Notes: generated from the sequence alone by a model not told the origin. A DNA stretch of 64,000 nucleotides from Chloroflexota bacterium (GCA_003670575.1 QWRD01000001.1:1-64000); one strand, 5' to 3'; shown: positions 1 through 9,334, counted from the first letter of the stretch. Numbers and translations: made by a program.

Positions 1-148
1 AGGCACGGAGATGGTCATGCCCGGAGACAACGTCTCTGTGAGCATTGAGTTGATTACACCGGTCGCGGTGGAAGAGGGTCTGCGCTTCGCGATTCGCGAA
101 GGCGGCCGCACCGTGGGCGCAGGAGTGGTCACCAAGATCACCGAGTAG
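1..148 (+). CDS. tuf: Elongation factor Tu, C-terminal end (partial)
   Basis: The window opens inside a reading frame encoding the last 49 residues of EF-Tu. The visible part is the third beta-barrel domain, including [28 protein letters not shown] and the terminal [11 protein letters not shown]-Tu delivers aminoacyl-tRNA to the ribosome as a GTP complex. Its position just before rpsJ is the common str-S10 arrangement. The start lies outside the window; the TAG stop is at 146-148. Confidence 0.97.
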   Translation, partial: GTEMVMPGDNVSVSIELITPVAVEEGLRFAIREGGRTVGAGVVTKITE

Positions 149-226
149 GGCGTAACAGCAGACAGAGTAAGCGGCGCGCAAAGCTGCTCGACGGATCAGG
201 TTCGGGAACAGGGAAGCAGGCGGATC

Positions 227-535
227 GTGGCACGGCAACGCATTCGGATCCGGCTCAAGGCGTACGACCATCGCGTGCTCGACCGTTCTGCACAGCAGAT
301 CGTGGAGGCAGCGGAGCGTACCGGTGCTGCTGTGGCCGGCCCAGTGCCGCTGCCGACGCGCATCCGGAAGTACACCGTGATCCGGTCTCCGTTCATCGAC
401 AAGGACTCGCGGGATCAGTTCGAGACGCGGACGCACAAGCGTCTGATCGACATCTTCGAGCCGACCTCGCGGACTGTGGACACACTGATGCGGCTGCAGC
501 TGCCGTCCGGTGTGGATATCGAGATCAAGCTGTAG
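227..535 (+). CDS. rpsJ: 30S ribosomal protein S10
   Basis: The 102-residue product has the S10 opening [15 protein letters not shown] and the GPVPLPT loop, at the normal family length. S10 sits in the 30S head and also acts with NusB in transcription antitermination. It is the first gene of the S10 block. The start is GTG at 227, which begins exactly at the conserved MARQRIRIR. Confidence 0.98.
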   Translation: MARQRIRIRLKAYDHRVLDRSAQQIVEAAERTGAAVAGPVPLPTRIRKYTVIRSPFIDKDSRDQFETRTHKRLIDIFEPTSRTVDTLMRLQLPSGVDIEIKL

Positions 536-649
536 GGCAAGGCAATCGGGCCGCGCGCTGCCTGGCAACGGGCGCGACGGTGTATCGCACGGGCGGACTG
601 CATGGGCAGAACGCCGTGACGAACTGAGCAGACGGAACTGGGGACCACG

Positions 650-1480
650 ATGGTCAGCGGGATGATCGGGCGCAAGGTAGGCATGATGCGCGTCTATGAC
701 GGCGTCGGCCGAGCACGCGCAGTCACAGTAATCGAGCTCGGCCCGAACCGGGTCACGCAGGTGCGTACCACCGAGCGTGACGGGTATGAGGCCGTGCAAC
801 TGGGGTACACCGGTATTCGCAAGCGGGTGAACCGGCCGGAGCGCGGTCACCTCCGCGCTGCGGGCGTCGAGGATGCACTGACCGTGCTCCAGGAGTTCCC
901 GATCCCGGCTGGCGAAACCGTCCAGCGCGGCCAGACGATCACTGTGGACGCATTCACCCCCGGTGAGTACGTCGATGTGTGTGGCGTCTCCAAGGGCAAG
1001 GGTTGGGCCGGTGGCGTGAAGCGCTGGCACTTCCGAGGTGGGCCGAAGACCCACGGCCAGTCTGACCGTCACCGCGCGAACGGCTCCATCGGCTCTGGCA
1101 CCACGCCTGGCAAGGTGTGGAAGGGTCAGAAGATGTCCGGCCACATGGGCCAGCGCACTGCCACGGTGATGAACGTTCTGGTGGTGCTCACGGACCCGGC
1201 CCGCAACCTGCTGTTTGTGGAGGGCTCCGTGCCCGGTGCCGCGACCCGCGTGGTGAGCGTCACCCGTGGCCGCCGCCCTGCGTTGAAGAACTTCGCTCCG
1301 CCCGTCCTGCCGACGTTCGTCGCGGACGAGGATGACGAGGAATTGCTGCCTGTCGCCGTCGATGGCTCCGAGGAGGAGACGGTCGACGAGACTGCCGTCG
1401 TCGAGGATGTCGCGTCGGATGACGCCGACTCCGCCGGCGATGGTGCTGGTGCGGCCCCGGAAGGCGAGGCACGGACGTGA
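650..1480 (+). CDS. rplC: 50S ribosomal protein L3 with a long acidic tail
   Basis: L3 binds near the peptidyl-transferase centre and nucleates 50S assembly. The core is clear: GMIGRKVGMMRVYD at the N-terminus, KGKGWAGGVKRW and the GSIGSGTTPGKVWKGQKMSGHMG loop region. At 276 residues it is about 60 longer than usual. The extra C-terminal part, from about residue 222, is very rich in Asp and Glu with Ala/Gly. The start ATG at 650 has a GGGGA Shine-Dalgarno. The stop overlaps the rplD start in GTGA, implying coupled translation. Confidence 0.98.
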   Translation: MVSGMIGRKVGMMRVYDGVGRARAVTVIELGPNRVTQVRTTERDGYEAVQLGYTGIRKRVNRPERGHLRAAGVEDALTVLQEFPIPAGETVQRGQTITVDAFTPGEYVDVCGVSKGKGWAGGVKRWHFRGGPKTHGQSDRHRANGSIGSGTTPGKVWKGQKMSGHMGQRTATVMNVLVVLTDPARNLLFVEGSVPGAATRVVSVTRGRRPALKNFAPPVLPTFVADEDDEELLPVAVDGSEEETVDETAVVEDVASDDADSAGDGAGAAPEGEART

Positions 1481-2157
1481 AGCTAGACGTACGTACCGCT
1501 GCGGGTGCCGCTGCGGCATCGATCGATGTGGATGACGCGGTGTTCGGCATCGAGCCGAACCAGGCCGTGGTGCACCAGGCGCTGCTCGCGCAGCTTGCCG
1601 CACGCCGCGCCGGATCCGCGAACACCAAGACTCGTGGGGAAGTGCGCGGATCCACGCGTAAGACTCGCCGTCAGAAGGGCCTTGGCACTTCCCGCCAGGG
1701 CTCTATCCGGTCGCCATTGCGTCGCGGTGGTGGTGTGGTCTTCGGGCCGACCCCTCGCTCCTTTGTGCAGCGGCTGCCGAAGATGATGCGTCGATTGGCG
1801 CTGCGCTCGGTGCTGTCCTCGCGGACGGCGGAGCAGCGGCTGCTGGTCGTTGATGACCTCGGCATCGCCGAGCCGTCGACGAAGGCGGTCGTCGGACTGC
1901 TGAAGAACCTGGGTCTCGAGAAGTCGGCATTGATCGTCACCGGCGGCACGGATCGCATCGCGCACCTGTCGGCGCGCAACGTCGATGGTGCGCTGGTGCG
2001 GCCAGCGGACACCTTGAGCGTGGGTGACCTACTCTCCCACCACACTGTGCTCCTGACGGTGGATGCAGTCCGGCGCATCGAGGCGCTGTGGGGCGGCGAG
2101 CGTGCGACTGACCGACGAGCACCCGTGACGCCGGCTACCGGTGTGGTGGAGGCGTAA
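1477..2157 (+). CDS. rplD: 50S ribosomal protein L4
   Basis: The 226-residue product has the basic extended loop of L4 (TRKTRRQKGLGTSRQGSIRSP then GGGVVFGP), which reaches into the exit tunnel, followed by the globular domain ending LLSHHTVLLTVDAVRRIEALWG. The GTG start overlaps the end of rplC by 4 nt. Family members often repress their own operon, but no leader structure for this was identified here. Confidence 0.97.
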   Translation: MKLDVRTAAGAAAASIDVDDAVFGIEPNQAVVHQALLAQLAARRAGSANTKTRGEVRGSTRKTRRQKGLGTSRQGSIRSPLRRGGGVVFGPTPRSFVQRLPKMMRRLALRSVLSSRTAEQRLLVVDDLGIAEPSTKAVVGLLKNLGLEKSALIVTGGTDRIAHLSARNVDGALVRPADTLSVGDLLSHHTVLLTVDAVRRIEALWGGERATDRRAPVTPATGVVEA

Positions 2158-2159
2158 CG

Positions 2160-2456
2160 ATGGCAAAGGCGATTCACCCGTACGAGGTTCTGCGCCGCCC
2201 GTTGGTGACGGAGAAGAGCACCATGCTCTCCGCGCAGAGCAAGTTCGTGTTTGAAGTGGCAATGGGCGCCAACAAACTGCAGATCGCTGAGGCGGTGCAG
2301 AAGGCGTTCGACGTGCACGTCATGGAAGTCAACACCATGCACGTGCGTGGCAAGGTAAAGCGCTTCGGGAAGTCCCAAGGCCAGCAAGTGTCTTGGAAGA
2401 AGGCCATCGTGACGCTCCGTCCCGGTGAGCAAATCCAGGTCTTCGAGGGGATTTAG
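2160..2456 (+). CDS. rplW: 50S ribosomal protein L23
   Basis: The 98-residue product matches L23: PYEVLRRPLVTEKST, KFVFEVAMGANKLQIAEAV, and the loop VNTMHVRGKVKRFGK. L23 lies at the polypeptide exit and is a docking site for trigger factor and SRP. It starts 2 nt after rplD within the operon and has the usual length. Confidence 0.98.
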   Translation: MAKAIHPYEVLRRPLVTEKSTMLSAQSKFVFEVAMGANKLQIAEAVQKAFDVHVMEVNTMHVRGKVKRFGKSQGQQVSWKKAIVTLRPGEQIQVFEGI

Positions 2457-2459
2457 GCG

Positions 2460-3296
2460 ATGCCGGTACGTAGTTTTCGTCCGACTTCTCCTGGCCGCCG
2501 TGGGGCGACGGGGTTCTCCTTCGAGGAGATCACGAAGAGTTCGCCCGAGAAGAAGCTGCTTGCTCCCAAGAAGCAGCGTGCAGGGCGCTCGAACACGGGT
2601 TCCATCACCATTCGCCACCGCGGCGGTGGGGCGAAGCGGAAGATTCGAATCATCGACTTCAAGCGCGACAAGGCTGGCGTGCCCGGCAAGATCGCTGCGA
2701 TCGAGTACGACCCGGGACGCAGCGCGCGCATCGCGCTGGTCCACTACGTCGATGGCGACAAGCGGTACATCGTTGCGCCGACCGGCACGACCATTGGTCA
2801 GGCCGTGATCGCTGGACCCGCGGTGCCGATCGCATCCGGGAACACGCTGCCGCTGTCCGCGTTGCCGCTGGGCACTACGGTGCACAACGTCGAAATGCAG
2901 CCCGGTCGAGGCGCCCAGATGGGGCGTGCGGCGGGTGCCAGCATTCAATTGATGGCGAAGGATGGCGGCCGAGCGCTGCTGCGTCTCCCCTCGGGTGAGA
3001 TGCGCTACGTGCTGGAGACCTGCCAGGCCACCGTGGGCACTGTGGGTAACGCGGAGCACGCGCTGCTGAAGCTCGGCAAGGCAGGGCGGAACCGACATCG
3101 TGGTCGGCGGCCGCAAGTCAGAGGCTCTGCAATGAACCCCGTTGATCATCCGCACGGCGGTGGTGAGGGCAAGGCATCGATCGGTATGCCTGGGCCGAAG
3201 ACACCGTGGGGCAAGCCGGCACTCGGCTACCGCACGCGCAACAACAAGCGGACAGACGCGATGGTGCAACGGCGCCGCAGCCGAGGCCGGAGGTAG
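2460..3296 (+). CDS. rplB: 50S ribosomal protein L2
   Basis: The 278-residue product is full length. It shows the L2 markers HRGGGAKRKIRIIDFKR, GRGAQMGRAAG and the conserved NPVDHPHGGGEG loop, whose histidine lies close to the peptidyl-transferase centre, and a basic C-terminus. L2 is needed for subunit association. It starts 3 nt after rplW. Confidence 0.98.
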   Translation: MPVRSFRPTSPGRRGATGFSFEEITKSSPEKKLLAPKKQRAGRSNTGSITIRHRGGGAKRKIRIIDFKRDKAGVPGKIAAIEYDPGRSARIALVHYVDGDKRYIVAPTGTTIGQAVIAGPAVPIASGNTLPLSALPLGTTVHNVEMQPGRGAQMGRAAGASIQLMAKDGGRALLRLPSGEMRYVLETCQATVGTVGNAEHALLKLGKAGRNRHRGRRPQVRGSAMNPVDHPHGGGEGKASIGMPGPKTPWGKPALGYRTRNNKRTDAMVQRRRSRGRR

Positions 3297-3302
3297 ACCG
3301 CG

Positions 3303-3587
3303 ATGTCACGCTCAACGAAGAAGGGGCCGTACATCGACCCGAAGCTCATGGCCAAGGTGGAAGCCGTGCAGCGCGCCGGCACCAAGGTTGCGATTCGCAC
3401 CTGGTCTCGCGCCTCCACGATCATGCCGGACTTCGTGGGCCTCACGCTGGCCGTGCACGACGGGCGTCGACACGTGCCGGTCTTCTGCACGGAGAACATG
3501 GTGGGTCACAAGCTCGGCGAGTTCGCGTTTACGCGGACGTTCCGCGGGCACAAGGGGCGGTCTGAGACCACCTCGAGGGCACGCTAA
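3303..3587 (+). CDS. rpsS: 30S ribosomal protein S19
   Basis: The 94-residue product contains [12 protein letters not shown] near the start, then [23 protein letters not shown] and [16 protein letters not shown], which are S19 signatures. S19 sits in the 30S head with S13. Its TAA stop shares one base with the rplV start (TAATG). Confidence 0.98.
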   Translation: MSRSTKKGPYIDPKLMAKVEAVQRAGTKVAIRTWSRASTIMPDFVGLTLAVHDGRRHVPVFCTENMVGHKLGEFAFTRTFRGHKGRSETTSRAR

Positions 3588-3928
3588 TGGAAGTGCGCGC
3601 GCTCGCAGCGAACCAGCCGATCTCACCGCGCAAGGTGCGATTGATCCTTGACCGCATCCGGGGGCTCCCGGCGGGCGAGGCAGTATCCGTGTTGGAGTTT
3701 CTCTCGCAGCCGTCCGCGAAGATCGTCCTCAAGGCGGTCAAGTCCGCAGTGGCGAATGCTGAGAACAACTTCAACCTGAACCCGGACCGTCTGCTGGTAA
3801 AGCGGGCGTTCGCGGACGAGGCGCCGACGTTGAAGCGCTTCCGGGCACGCTCGCGTGGGCGGGCGGAGCCAAGGATGAAGCGCTCTGCGCACATCGAAAT
3901 CGTGGTCGAAGGGGACGAGGGGTTCTAG
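3587..3928 (+). CDS. rplV: 50S ribosomal protein L22
   Basis: The 113-residue L22 has ISPRKVRLILDRIRG near the N-terminus and the tunnel-lining hairpin region RFRARSRGRAEPRMKRSAHIEIVV. L22 contacts all 23S domains and lines the nascent-chain tunnel. It overlaps rpsS by one base and abuts rpsC. Confidence 0.98.
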   Translation: MEVRALAANQPISPRKVRLILDRIRGLPAGEAVSVLEFLSQPSAKIVLKAVKSAVANAENNFNLNPDRLLVKRAFADEAPTLKRFRARSRGRAEPRMKRSAHIEIVVEGDEGF

Positions 3929-4597
3929 ATGGGCCGGAAAGTACACCCGTACGGGTTCCGCGTCGGCATCACCAAGGACTGGCAGTCCCGCTGGTTCAGC
4001 GAGCGTGATTACGCAAATCTGGTCCAAGAGGACATGCGGTTGCGCCGCCTGGTGATGAAGATGCTGCCCGACGCAGGCATCTCAGGGATCACGATCGACC
4101 GTAACGCGAACCAGCTTGCGCTGACGGTGCGGACGGCGAAGCCCGGCATCGTCATTGGGCGCGGCGGGCAGAACGTGGAGCACCTCCGCGGCTCGCTGGA
4201 GGCTGCGACGGAGCGGCGCGTGCGTCTGAACATCGAGGAGATTCGCGTCCCGGAGTTGGACGCGCAGCTCGTCGCTCGTTCGGTCGCGGATCAGTTGGTA
4301 CGCCGCGTGGCGTTCCGGCGTGCGATGAAGCAGGCCGTACTGCGCACCATGCAGCGTGGCGCGCTCGGATGCCGCGTGCGTATCAGCGGCCGGCTGGGCG
4401 GTTCGGAAATGTCGCGCTCGGAGCAGGAGATGCAGGGGCGAGTCCCGTTGCACACTTTGCGGGCGGACATCGACTTTGGTCTGGCAGAGGCGCACACCAC
4501 CTTCGGCCAGATCGGCGTGAAGTGCTGGATCTACAAGGGTGACATCGACCCGCGCGAGTCGCCATTGGCGCTCGCGGGTATGGAAACCACGGAGTAG
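3929..4597 (+). CDS. rpsC: 30S ribosomal protein S3
   Basis: The 222-residue protein opens [17 protein letters not shown] and carries a KH domain with the [15 protein letters not shown] loop. The C-terminal S3 domain contains [13 protein letters not shown] and [11 protein letters not shown]3 lies at the mRNA entry channel. The start follows the rplV stop directly. Confidence 0.98.
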   Translation: MGRKVHPYGFRVGITKDWQSRWFSERDYANLVQEDMRLRRLVMKMLPDAGISGITIDRNANQLALTVRTAKPGIVIGRGGQNVEHLRGSLEAATERRVRLNIEEIRVPELDAQLVARSVADQLVRRVAFRRAMKQAVLRTMQRGALGCRVRISGRLGGSEMSRSEQEMQGRVPLHTLRADIDFGLAEAHTTFGQIGVKCWIYKGDIDPRESPLALAGMETTE

Positions 4598-4601
4598 CGC
4601 G

Positions 4602-5021
4602 ATGTTGATGCCCCGGCGCGCAAAGTATCGGAAGCAGCACCGTGGTCGGCGCTCAGGCGCTGCCCAGACGGGTAACACCGTCGCGTTCGGTGAGTGGGGC
4701 CTGCAGGCTCAGACGACGGCGTGGGTAGACTCGCGCCAGATTGAGTCCGCTCGACGCGCGATCACGGGATCGCTGCGGCGCGGTGGTAAGGTCTGGATTC
4801 GCATCTTCCCGGACAAGCCGGTAACGAAGAAGCCGGTCGAGACCCGCATGGGCAAGGGCAAGGGCCCGGCCGACCACTGGGTAGCGGTCGTGAAGCGTGG
4901 ACGTGTGATGTTCGAGGTTTCCGGCGTGGGTGAAGTGGCAGTCCGCGAGGCGTTCCGCCGCGCGCACCACAAGCTGCCGGTGGACACGAAGGTCATCGGC
5001 CGCGAGGAGTTGGCGCAGTGA
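4602..5021 (+). CDS. rplP: 50S ribosomal protein L16
   Basis: The 139-residue product has the L16 patterns [12 protein letters not shown] at the N-terminus, [17 protein letters not shown], and [28 protein letters not shown]16 helps position tRNA at the A site. The start was placed at ATG 4602; ATG 4608 is a possible alternative in the same frame. Both sit just after the rpsC stop. Confidence 0.97.
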   Translation: MLMPRRAKYRKQHRGRRSGAAQTGNTVAFGEWGLQAQTTAWVDSRQIESARRAITGSLRRGGKVWIRIFPDKPVTKKPVETRMGKGKGPADHWVAVVKRGRVMFEVSGVGEVAVREAFRRAHHKLPVDTKVIGREELAQ

Positions 5022-5046
5022 AGCTCGCGCCGGTGAGGTCCATTCA

Positions 5047-5292
5047 ATGAGCACACAGGAGACGCGCGATGCACGCGCGCGCACCGATGAGCAGCTGGCG
5101 GAAGACCTGGAGTCCGCGCACCAGTCGCTGTTCAACCTGAGGTTCCAGACTGCCACGAGGCAACTGGCCGACAACACGCAGATGCGCAAAGCCAAGAAGC
5201 GCATCGCACGGCTGAAGACGCTCATTCATGAGCGCACGATCATCGCGGCGCACGACCGCCTGGTCGCGACCGCAGTCGCGGATGGGGAGTAA
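5047..5292 (+). CDS. rpmC: 50S ribosomal protein L29
   Basis: The 81-residue protein contains the two-helix L29 core ending in SLFNLRFQTATRQLADN and RKAKKRIARLKTLIHER. It is about 10-15 residues longer than many L29 proteins because of short extensions at both ends. ATG 5047 was chosen because upstream sequence in this frame overlaps rplP. It is a small exit-site protein of the 50S. Confidence 0.95.
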   Translation: MSTQETRDARARTDEQLAEDLESAHQSLFNLRFQTATRQLADNTQMRKAKKRIARLKTLIHERTIIAAHDRLVATAVADGE

Positions 5293-5294
5293 TC

Positions 5295-5690
5295 ATGGTG
5301 ACGCCAGCACCGGCGGTGAACCGCAAGGCACGCACCGGAACGGTGGTCTCCGACAAGGGTGACCAGACCATCATCGTCGCCATCGCGCGGCAGGCGCCGC
5401 ACCGCATCTACCACAAGGTGATTCGGACGACGAAGCGATACGCGGTGCACGACCCGGAGAACCAGGCCACCACTGGTGACCTGGTGCGTATCGAGGAGTG
5501 CCGGCCGATCAGCAAGACGAAGCGCTGGCGGCTGGTAGAGGTGATCGTCGAGCGACAGGTGACGGACATCGCTGCCACCTCGATCGATGCGAACCTGGTA
5601 ACGGAAGTGCAACGCTCGGCTGCCCATACGGCTGACGCGGGAGACGCTGGCGGCGCGCAGGCGACCGGTGGCGGGGAGCGGGCTGAGTAG
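5295..5690 (+). CDS. rpsQ: 30S ribosomal protein S17 with C-terminal extension
   Basis: The S17 core is clear: RTGTVVSDKGDQTIIVAI, HKVIRTTKRYAVHDPEN, GDLVRIEECRPISKTKRWRLV. S17 is an early 16S-binding protein. At 131 residues it is about 45 longer than usual; the extra tail is Ala/Gly-rich and low complexity. It starts 2 nt after rpmC and its stop abuts rplN. Confidence 0.97.
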   Translation: MVTPAPAVNRKARTGTVVSDKGDQTIIVAIARQAPHRIYHKVIRTTKRYAVHDPENQATTGDLVRIEECRPISKTKRWRLVEVIVERQVTDIAATSIDANLVTEVQRSAAHTADAGDAGGAQATGGGERAE

Positions 5691-6062
5691 ATGATCCAGC
5701 AGCAGAGCAGGGTGAAAGTCGCCGACAACTCCGGCGCGCGCGAGTTGCTCTGCATCCGCGTGCTTGGTGGCACCCGGAGGCGGTACGCCGGCGTGGGCGA
5801 TGTAATCATCGCCAGCGTCAAAGAGGCGCAGCCGAACGGCAACGTGAAGAAGGGCGAGGTCGTCCGTGCAGTGGTCGTGCGCGTAGCGCATGCCTACCAG
5901 CGGCAGGACGGCTCCTCGATTCGGTTCGATGAGAACGCGGCGGTGTTGCTATCCGACAAGGCCGGCAACCCCCGTGGGACGCGCATCTTCGGGCCTGTGG
6001 CTCGTGAGCTGCGAGACCGCGAGTTCATGCGCATCGTGTCGCTTGCACCGGAGGTGCTGTAA
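5691..6062 (+). CDS. rplN: 50S ribosomal protein L14
   Basis: The 123-residue product is a typical L14: [24 protein letters not shown], then the middle [24 protein letters not shown] and [15 protein letters not shown] near the end. L14 sits at the subunit interface and is the first gene of the classic spc unit. It overlaps rplX by one base (TAATG). Confidence 0.98.
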   Translation: MIQQQSRVKVADNSGARELLCIRVLGGTRRRYAGVGDVIIASVKEAQPNGNVKKGEVVRAVVVRVAHAYQRQDGSSIRFDENAAVLLSDKAGNPRGTRIFGPVARELRDREFMRIVSLAPEVL

Positions 6063-6379
6063 TGGCTGCCCGCATCCGGCGAGACGACACCGTGGAAGTG
6101 AACACGGGCAAAGATCGAGGCAAGCGCGCTCAGGTGCGCCAGGTGCTCCCGCGTGAGGATCGCGTGGTGTTGCACGGCCTGAACATTGTGAAGAAGCACC
6201 GTCGACAGCAGTCGCCGACGGAGCCGTCCGGGATCATCGAGGTCGAGGCTCCGTTGCACCTCTCGAACGTCGCCGTCGTGTGCCCGTCCTGCACCAAGGC
6301 GGTGCGGGTGGGGTTCAAGCGGTTGGAAGACGGACGCAAAGTGCGCGTCTGCCGCGGCTGCGGGGAGGCGATCGACTAA
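6062..6379 (+). CDS. rplX: 50S ribosomal protein L24
   Basis: The 105-residue product has the KOW motif ([20 protein letters not shown]) and the loop [11 protein letters not shown]. The C-terminus carries a zinc-ribbon-like pair CPSC and CRGC, as seen in many L24 proteins. L24 initiates 50S assembly by binding the 5' end of 23S rRNA. It overlaps rplE by one base. Confidence 0.97.
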   Translation: MAARIRRDDTVEVNTGKDRGKRAQVRQVLPREDRVVLHGLNIVKKHRRQQSPTEPSGIIEVEAPLHLSNVAVVCPSCTKAVRVGFKRLEDGRKVRVCRGCGEAID

Positions 6380-6939
6380 TGGTGACTACAGCCACGATCC
6401 CCACACTGAAGCAAAAGTATCGCGACGAAGTGTTCGCCGTGATGCAGCGGGAGTTCGGCTACGCGAACGTCATGCAGGTGCCGACGCTGACGAAAGTCGG
6501 TATCAACATCGGCCTGGGCGAGGCGCTGACGAACGGTCGTGCCGTGGAGTCCGCCGTTGCGGACTTGCAGGCGATCACCGGGCAGCGTCCGATTGTGAAT
6601 CGTGCGCGCAAGGCGATTTCAAACTTCAAGCTGCGGGAAGGCAACCCGATCGGCGTCTCTATGACGCTGCGGGGTGACCGCATGTGGGAGTTCATGGATC
6701 GCCTGATGAACATGGCGTTGCCTCGTGTCCGCGACTTCCGCGGCGTGCCGGCGAACGCCTTCGATGGCCGCGGGAACTACGCGCTGGGCCTGGCCGAGCA
6801 GATCATCTTCCCTGAGATCTCGTTCGACCAGGTGGAGCGCGTGCGTGGGATGCAGGTGAACGTGGTGACAACAGCGCGCACCGATGAAGAAGGCAAGCGG
6901 CTGCTCGAGTTGCTCGGCATGCCGTTTGTGAAGAGCTAA
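6379..6939 (+). CDS. rplE: 50S ribosomal protein L5
   Basis: The 186-residue protein matches L5: [48 protein letters not shown] and [18 protein letters not shown]5 binds 5S rRNA and contacts P-site tRNA. The start is ATG 6379, which overlaps the rplX stop in TAATG. Confidence 0.98.
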   Translation: MVTTATIPTLKQKYRDEVFAVMQREFGYANVMQVPTLTKVGINIGLGEALTNGRAVESAVADLQAITGQRPIVNRARKAISNFKLREGNPIGVSMTLRGDRMWEFMDRLMNMALPRVRDFRGVPANAFDGRGNYALGLAEQIIFPEISFDQVERVRGMQVNVVTTARTDEEGKRLLELLGMPFVKS

Positions 6940-6950
6940 GGGAGCACACG

Positions 6951-7154
6951 ATGGCGAAAATGTCGCAGATCGTGAAATCGACTCGGCTGAGGAAGTACGT
7001 AACCCGTACCCGCAGCCGGTGCACCGTGATCTGGAGCGATCGACCGTGCGGACGGCCTCGCGGATTCATGCGGCAGTTTGGCATGTGCCGAATCTGCTTC
7101 CGTACCCTGGCGAACCAGGGCAAGCTCCCGGGTGTGAAGAAGTCCTCCTGGTAA
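6951..7154 (+). CDS. rpsN: 30S ribosomal protein S14, zinc type, with altered Cys spacing
   Basis: This 67-residue protein is the short zinc-binding form of S14, usually 61 residues. The C-terminal half is standard (CRICFR, then [11 protein letters not shown]). The N-terminal zinc half is unusual: the first two cysteines, C24 and C33, are separated by eight residues rather than two. The six extra residues (TVIWSDRP against a typical two-residue knuckle) account for the extra length. C46 and C49 keep normal spacing. A GGGAG Shine-Dalgarno precedes ATG 6951. S14 is a 30S head protein. Confidence 0.95.
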   Translation: MAKMSQIVKSTRLRKYVTRTRSRCTVIWSDRPCGRPRGFMRQFGMCRICFRTLANQGKLPGVKKSSW

Positions 7155-7197
7155 TCGGCGGACGCCGAGGACCGGCGGAAGGCAGGCTGAGACAACA

Positions 7198-7596
7198 ATG
7201 AGTATGTCCGACCCCCTGGCCGACATGTGCACGCGCATCCGGAATGCCGTGAGCGCGCGTCACGAGACGGTGCGTGTTCCCGCCTCCAACGTGAAGCAGG
7301 CCGTCGCCGACGTTCTGCGAAACGAAGGGTATATCGCGGGATACACAGAAGAGAGCGAAGGCGCGCGCCGCTACCTGCGGCTGCGCTTGAACTACCGCCC
7401 AGACCGACGGGCGACGCTTGGCGGAATCCGCCGCGTCTCCCGACCGGGGCTGCGTGTGTACGTCAACAAAGGTGAGATCCCGCGGGTCTACGGTGGCCTC
7501 GGTGTCGCGATCATGAGCACCTCGCGCGGCGTGATGTCTGGCCACGAAGCCTGGCGTCAAAAGGTCGGCGGCGAGGTGATCTGTTACGTCTGGTAG
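7198..7596 (+). CDS. rpsH: 30S ribosomal protein S8
   Basis: The 132-residue S8 shows DPLADMCTRIRNAV at the N-terminus, GIRRVSRPGLRVYV in the middle and the C-terminal GVAIMSTSRGVMSGHEAW and GGEVICYVW. It is a primary 16S-binding protein and in many bacteria the spc operon repressor. Normal length. Confidence 0.98.
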   Translation: MSMSDPLADMCTRIRNAVSARHETVRVPASNVKQAVADVLRNEGYIAGYTEESEGARRYLRLRLNYRPDRRATLGGIRRVSRPGLRVYVNKGEIPRVYGGLGVAIMSTSRGVMSGHEAWRQKVGGEVICYVW

Positions 7597-7605
7597 GAGC
7601 GTCCC

Positions 7606-8142
7606 ATGTCGCGCATAGGCAGGTTGCCGATCCCGATCCCGGCGGGCGTGGAAGTCACGCTGGCGGGTCAGCATGCGCTGGTCCGTGGCCCACGTGGCGT
7701 GCTGGAGCACGACGTGCACCCCGTGATCACCGCCGTCGTAGAGGAAGGCAACGTCGTCGTGACGCGGCCGACCAATGCGCCGACCCACCGCGCGTTGCAC
7801 GGGCTGACCCGTGCACTGCTGGCCAACATGATCACCGGCGTTGCGGACGGGTTCCGTAAGTCGCTGGAGATTCAGGGCACTGGATACCGCGCCGAGTTGC
7901 GCGGCACGAATCTGATCCTGAACGTGGGCTACTCCCATCAGGTGGAGCTCCAGCCGCTGGACGGCGCGACGTTTGAGGTGGAAACCCCAACGCGACTCCA
8001 CGTGACTGGCATTGACAAGCAGGTCGTTGGCCAGCAGGCCGCATTGGTTCGCAAGCAGCGCCCGCCCGAGCCATACCGTGGCAAGGGCATCCGGTACGTG
8101 GGCGAAGTGGTCCGGCGCAAGGCCGGCAAGACTGGTCGATAG
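7606..8142 (+). CDS. rplF: 50S ribosomal protein L6
   Basis: The 178-residue product opens SRIGRLPIPIPAGVEV and ends with the L6 signature PPEPYRGKGIRYVGE followed by RRKAGKTG. L6 has two similar alpha/beta domains and binds near the sarcin-ricin loop. Normal family length, in the canonical spc position. Confidence 0.98.
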   Translation: MSRIGRLPIPIPAGVEVTLAGQHALVRGPRGVLEHDVHPVITAVVEEGNVVVTRPTNAPTHRALHGLTRALLANMITGVADGFRKSLEIQGTGYRAELRGTNLILNVGYSHQVELQPLDGATFEVETPTRLHVTGIDKQVVGQQAALVRKQRPPEPYRGKGIRYVGEVVRRKAGKTGR

Positions 8143-8169
8143 GGACCTTAGGCGCTAGGGAGCCGAAGC

Positions 8170-8532
8170 ATGGCAGCCTCCGATACCTCGCGCGTTGCGC
8201 GCATTCGCCGCCACCTGCGGCTTCGCAAGAAGGTCAGCGGCACCGCTGACCGACCTCGGTTGGCGGTCTTCCGCTCCGGGCAGCACATCTACGCGCAGGT
8301 GATCGATGACGGCATCGGTCGCACGCTCGCGCAGGCCTCCGACATGGAGGTGGAGATGCGGGCGGTTGTGGGCACGAAGACCGATCGTGCGCGCCAGGTG
8401 GGCGCGCTGGTCGCGCGACGCGCGAAGGAAGCCGGTCTCGAGACCGTCGTCTTCGATCGCGGCGGGTTCGCGTATGCGGGCCGCGTGCAGGCGCTGGCCG
8501 ACGCCGCGCGCGAAGAAGGGCTGGTGTTCTAG
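8170..8532 (+). CDS. rplR: 50S ribosomal protein L18
   Basis: The 120-residue protein contains [21 protein letters not shown] near the start, [14 protein letters not shown], and the end [25 protein letters not shown]18 binds 5S rRNA together with L5. Its stop overlaps the GTG start of rpsE by one base. Confidence 0.98.
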   Translation: MAASDTSRVARIRRHLRLRKKVSGTADRPRLAVFRSGQHIYAQVIDDGIGRTLAQASDMEVEMRAVVGTKTDRARQVGALVARRAKEAGLETVVFDRGGFAYAGRVQALADAAREEGLVF

Positions 8533-9149
8533 TGGTGCAGCAGCGTGATCGCGGCGAGCGCCCGCGTCGGGATCGCCGACGCGACGAGGACGAAGGCAGC
8601 GAGTTTATTGAGAAGGTTGTCTTCATCAACCGCGTCGCGAAGGTAGTGAAGGGCGGCCGACGCTTCTCCTTCACTGCGATCGTCGTCGTGGGCGATGGGG
8701 CTGGTCACGTGGGCTTCGGCATGGGCCGCGCCAACGAGGTGCCAGAAGCCATTCGCAAGGGTGGCGTCATCGCTCGTCGCAGCATGATTCAAGTGCCGAT
8801 GCGACAGGGCACCATCGCGCACGACACCGTCTCCTTCTACAAGGCTTCCCAGGTCGTGATGCGACCCGCCTCCGCCGGTACCGGCCTTATCGCCGGTGGC
8901 GCAGTGCGCGCCGTGATGGAGGCTGCGGGCGTCAAGGACGTGCTGACGAAGTCGCTCGGCTCCAGCAACCCGGTGAACGTGGTGCGAGCCACCATCGAGG
9001 GGCTGCGCTCGCTGCGTCAGCCGAACGAGGTGGTAGCGGCGCGTCACGCGATGGTCGCGGATGCAGCGGCCGCCCTCGTGGCAGCGTCGTCGGCGCCTGC
9101 GGTTGCGCCCAGCGCGCCAGCAGTCGCTGCCTCGACAGTGGAGGCATAG
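8532..9149 (+). CDS. rpsE: 30S ribosomal protein S5
   Basis: The 205-residue product has the S5 double-stranded-RNA-binding domain ([41 protein letters not shown]) and the C-terminal domain with [22 protein letters not shown] and [18 protein letters not shown]5 affects translational accuracy. The last 30 or so residues are an Ala/Pro/Val-rich tail not found in most S5. The GTG start overlaps rplR. Confidence 0.98.
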   Translation: MVQQRDRGERPRRDRRRDEDEGSEFIEKVVFINRVAKVVKGGRRFSFTAIVVVGDGAGHVGFGMGRANEVPEAIRKGGVIARRSMIQVPMRQGTIAHDTVSFYKASQVVMRPASAGTGLIAGGAVRAVMEAAGVKDVLTKSLGSSNPVNVVRATIEGLRSLRQPNEVVAARHAMVADAAAALVAASSAPAVAPSAPAVAASTVEA

Positions 9150-9151
9150 CG

Positions 9152-9334
9152 ATGGCCAGGCTGCGGATCACATGGAAGAAGTCCGCGATCGGGTATGCGC
9201 TCGACCAGAAGCGCACCGTTCGCGCGCTCGGGTTGCACCGGCTGCACGAGACGGTGGAGCACGACGATAACCGGACCATCCGCGGGATGGCCGACAAGGT
9301 CCGTCACTTGGTGACGGTGGAAGAAGTCGAGTAA
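9152..9334 (+). CDS. rpmD: 50S ribosomal protein L30
   Basis: The 60-residue L30 has [23 protein letters not shown] and the end [18 protein letters not shown]. It is a small beta-alpha-beta 50S protein. Its TAA stop overlaps the rplO ATG by one base. Confidence 0.97.
   Translation: MARLRITWKKSAIGYALDQKRTVRALGLHRLHETVEHDDNRTIRGMADKVRHLVTVEEVE

Noticed and set aside
1671-3269. 532-codon minus-strand frame under rplD-rplB
   Set aside because: Antisense to three essential ribosomal genes; no recognisable domain.
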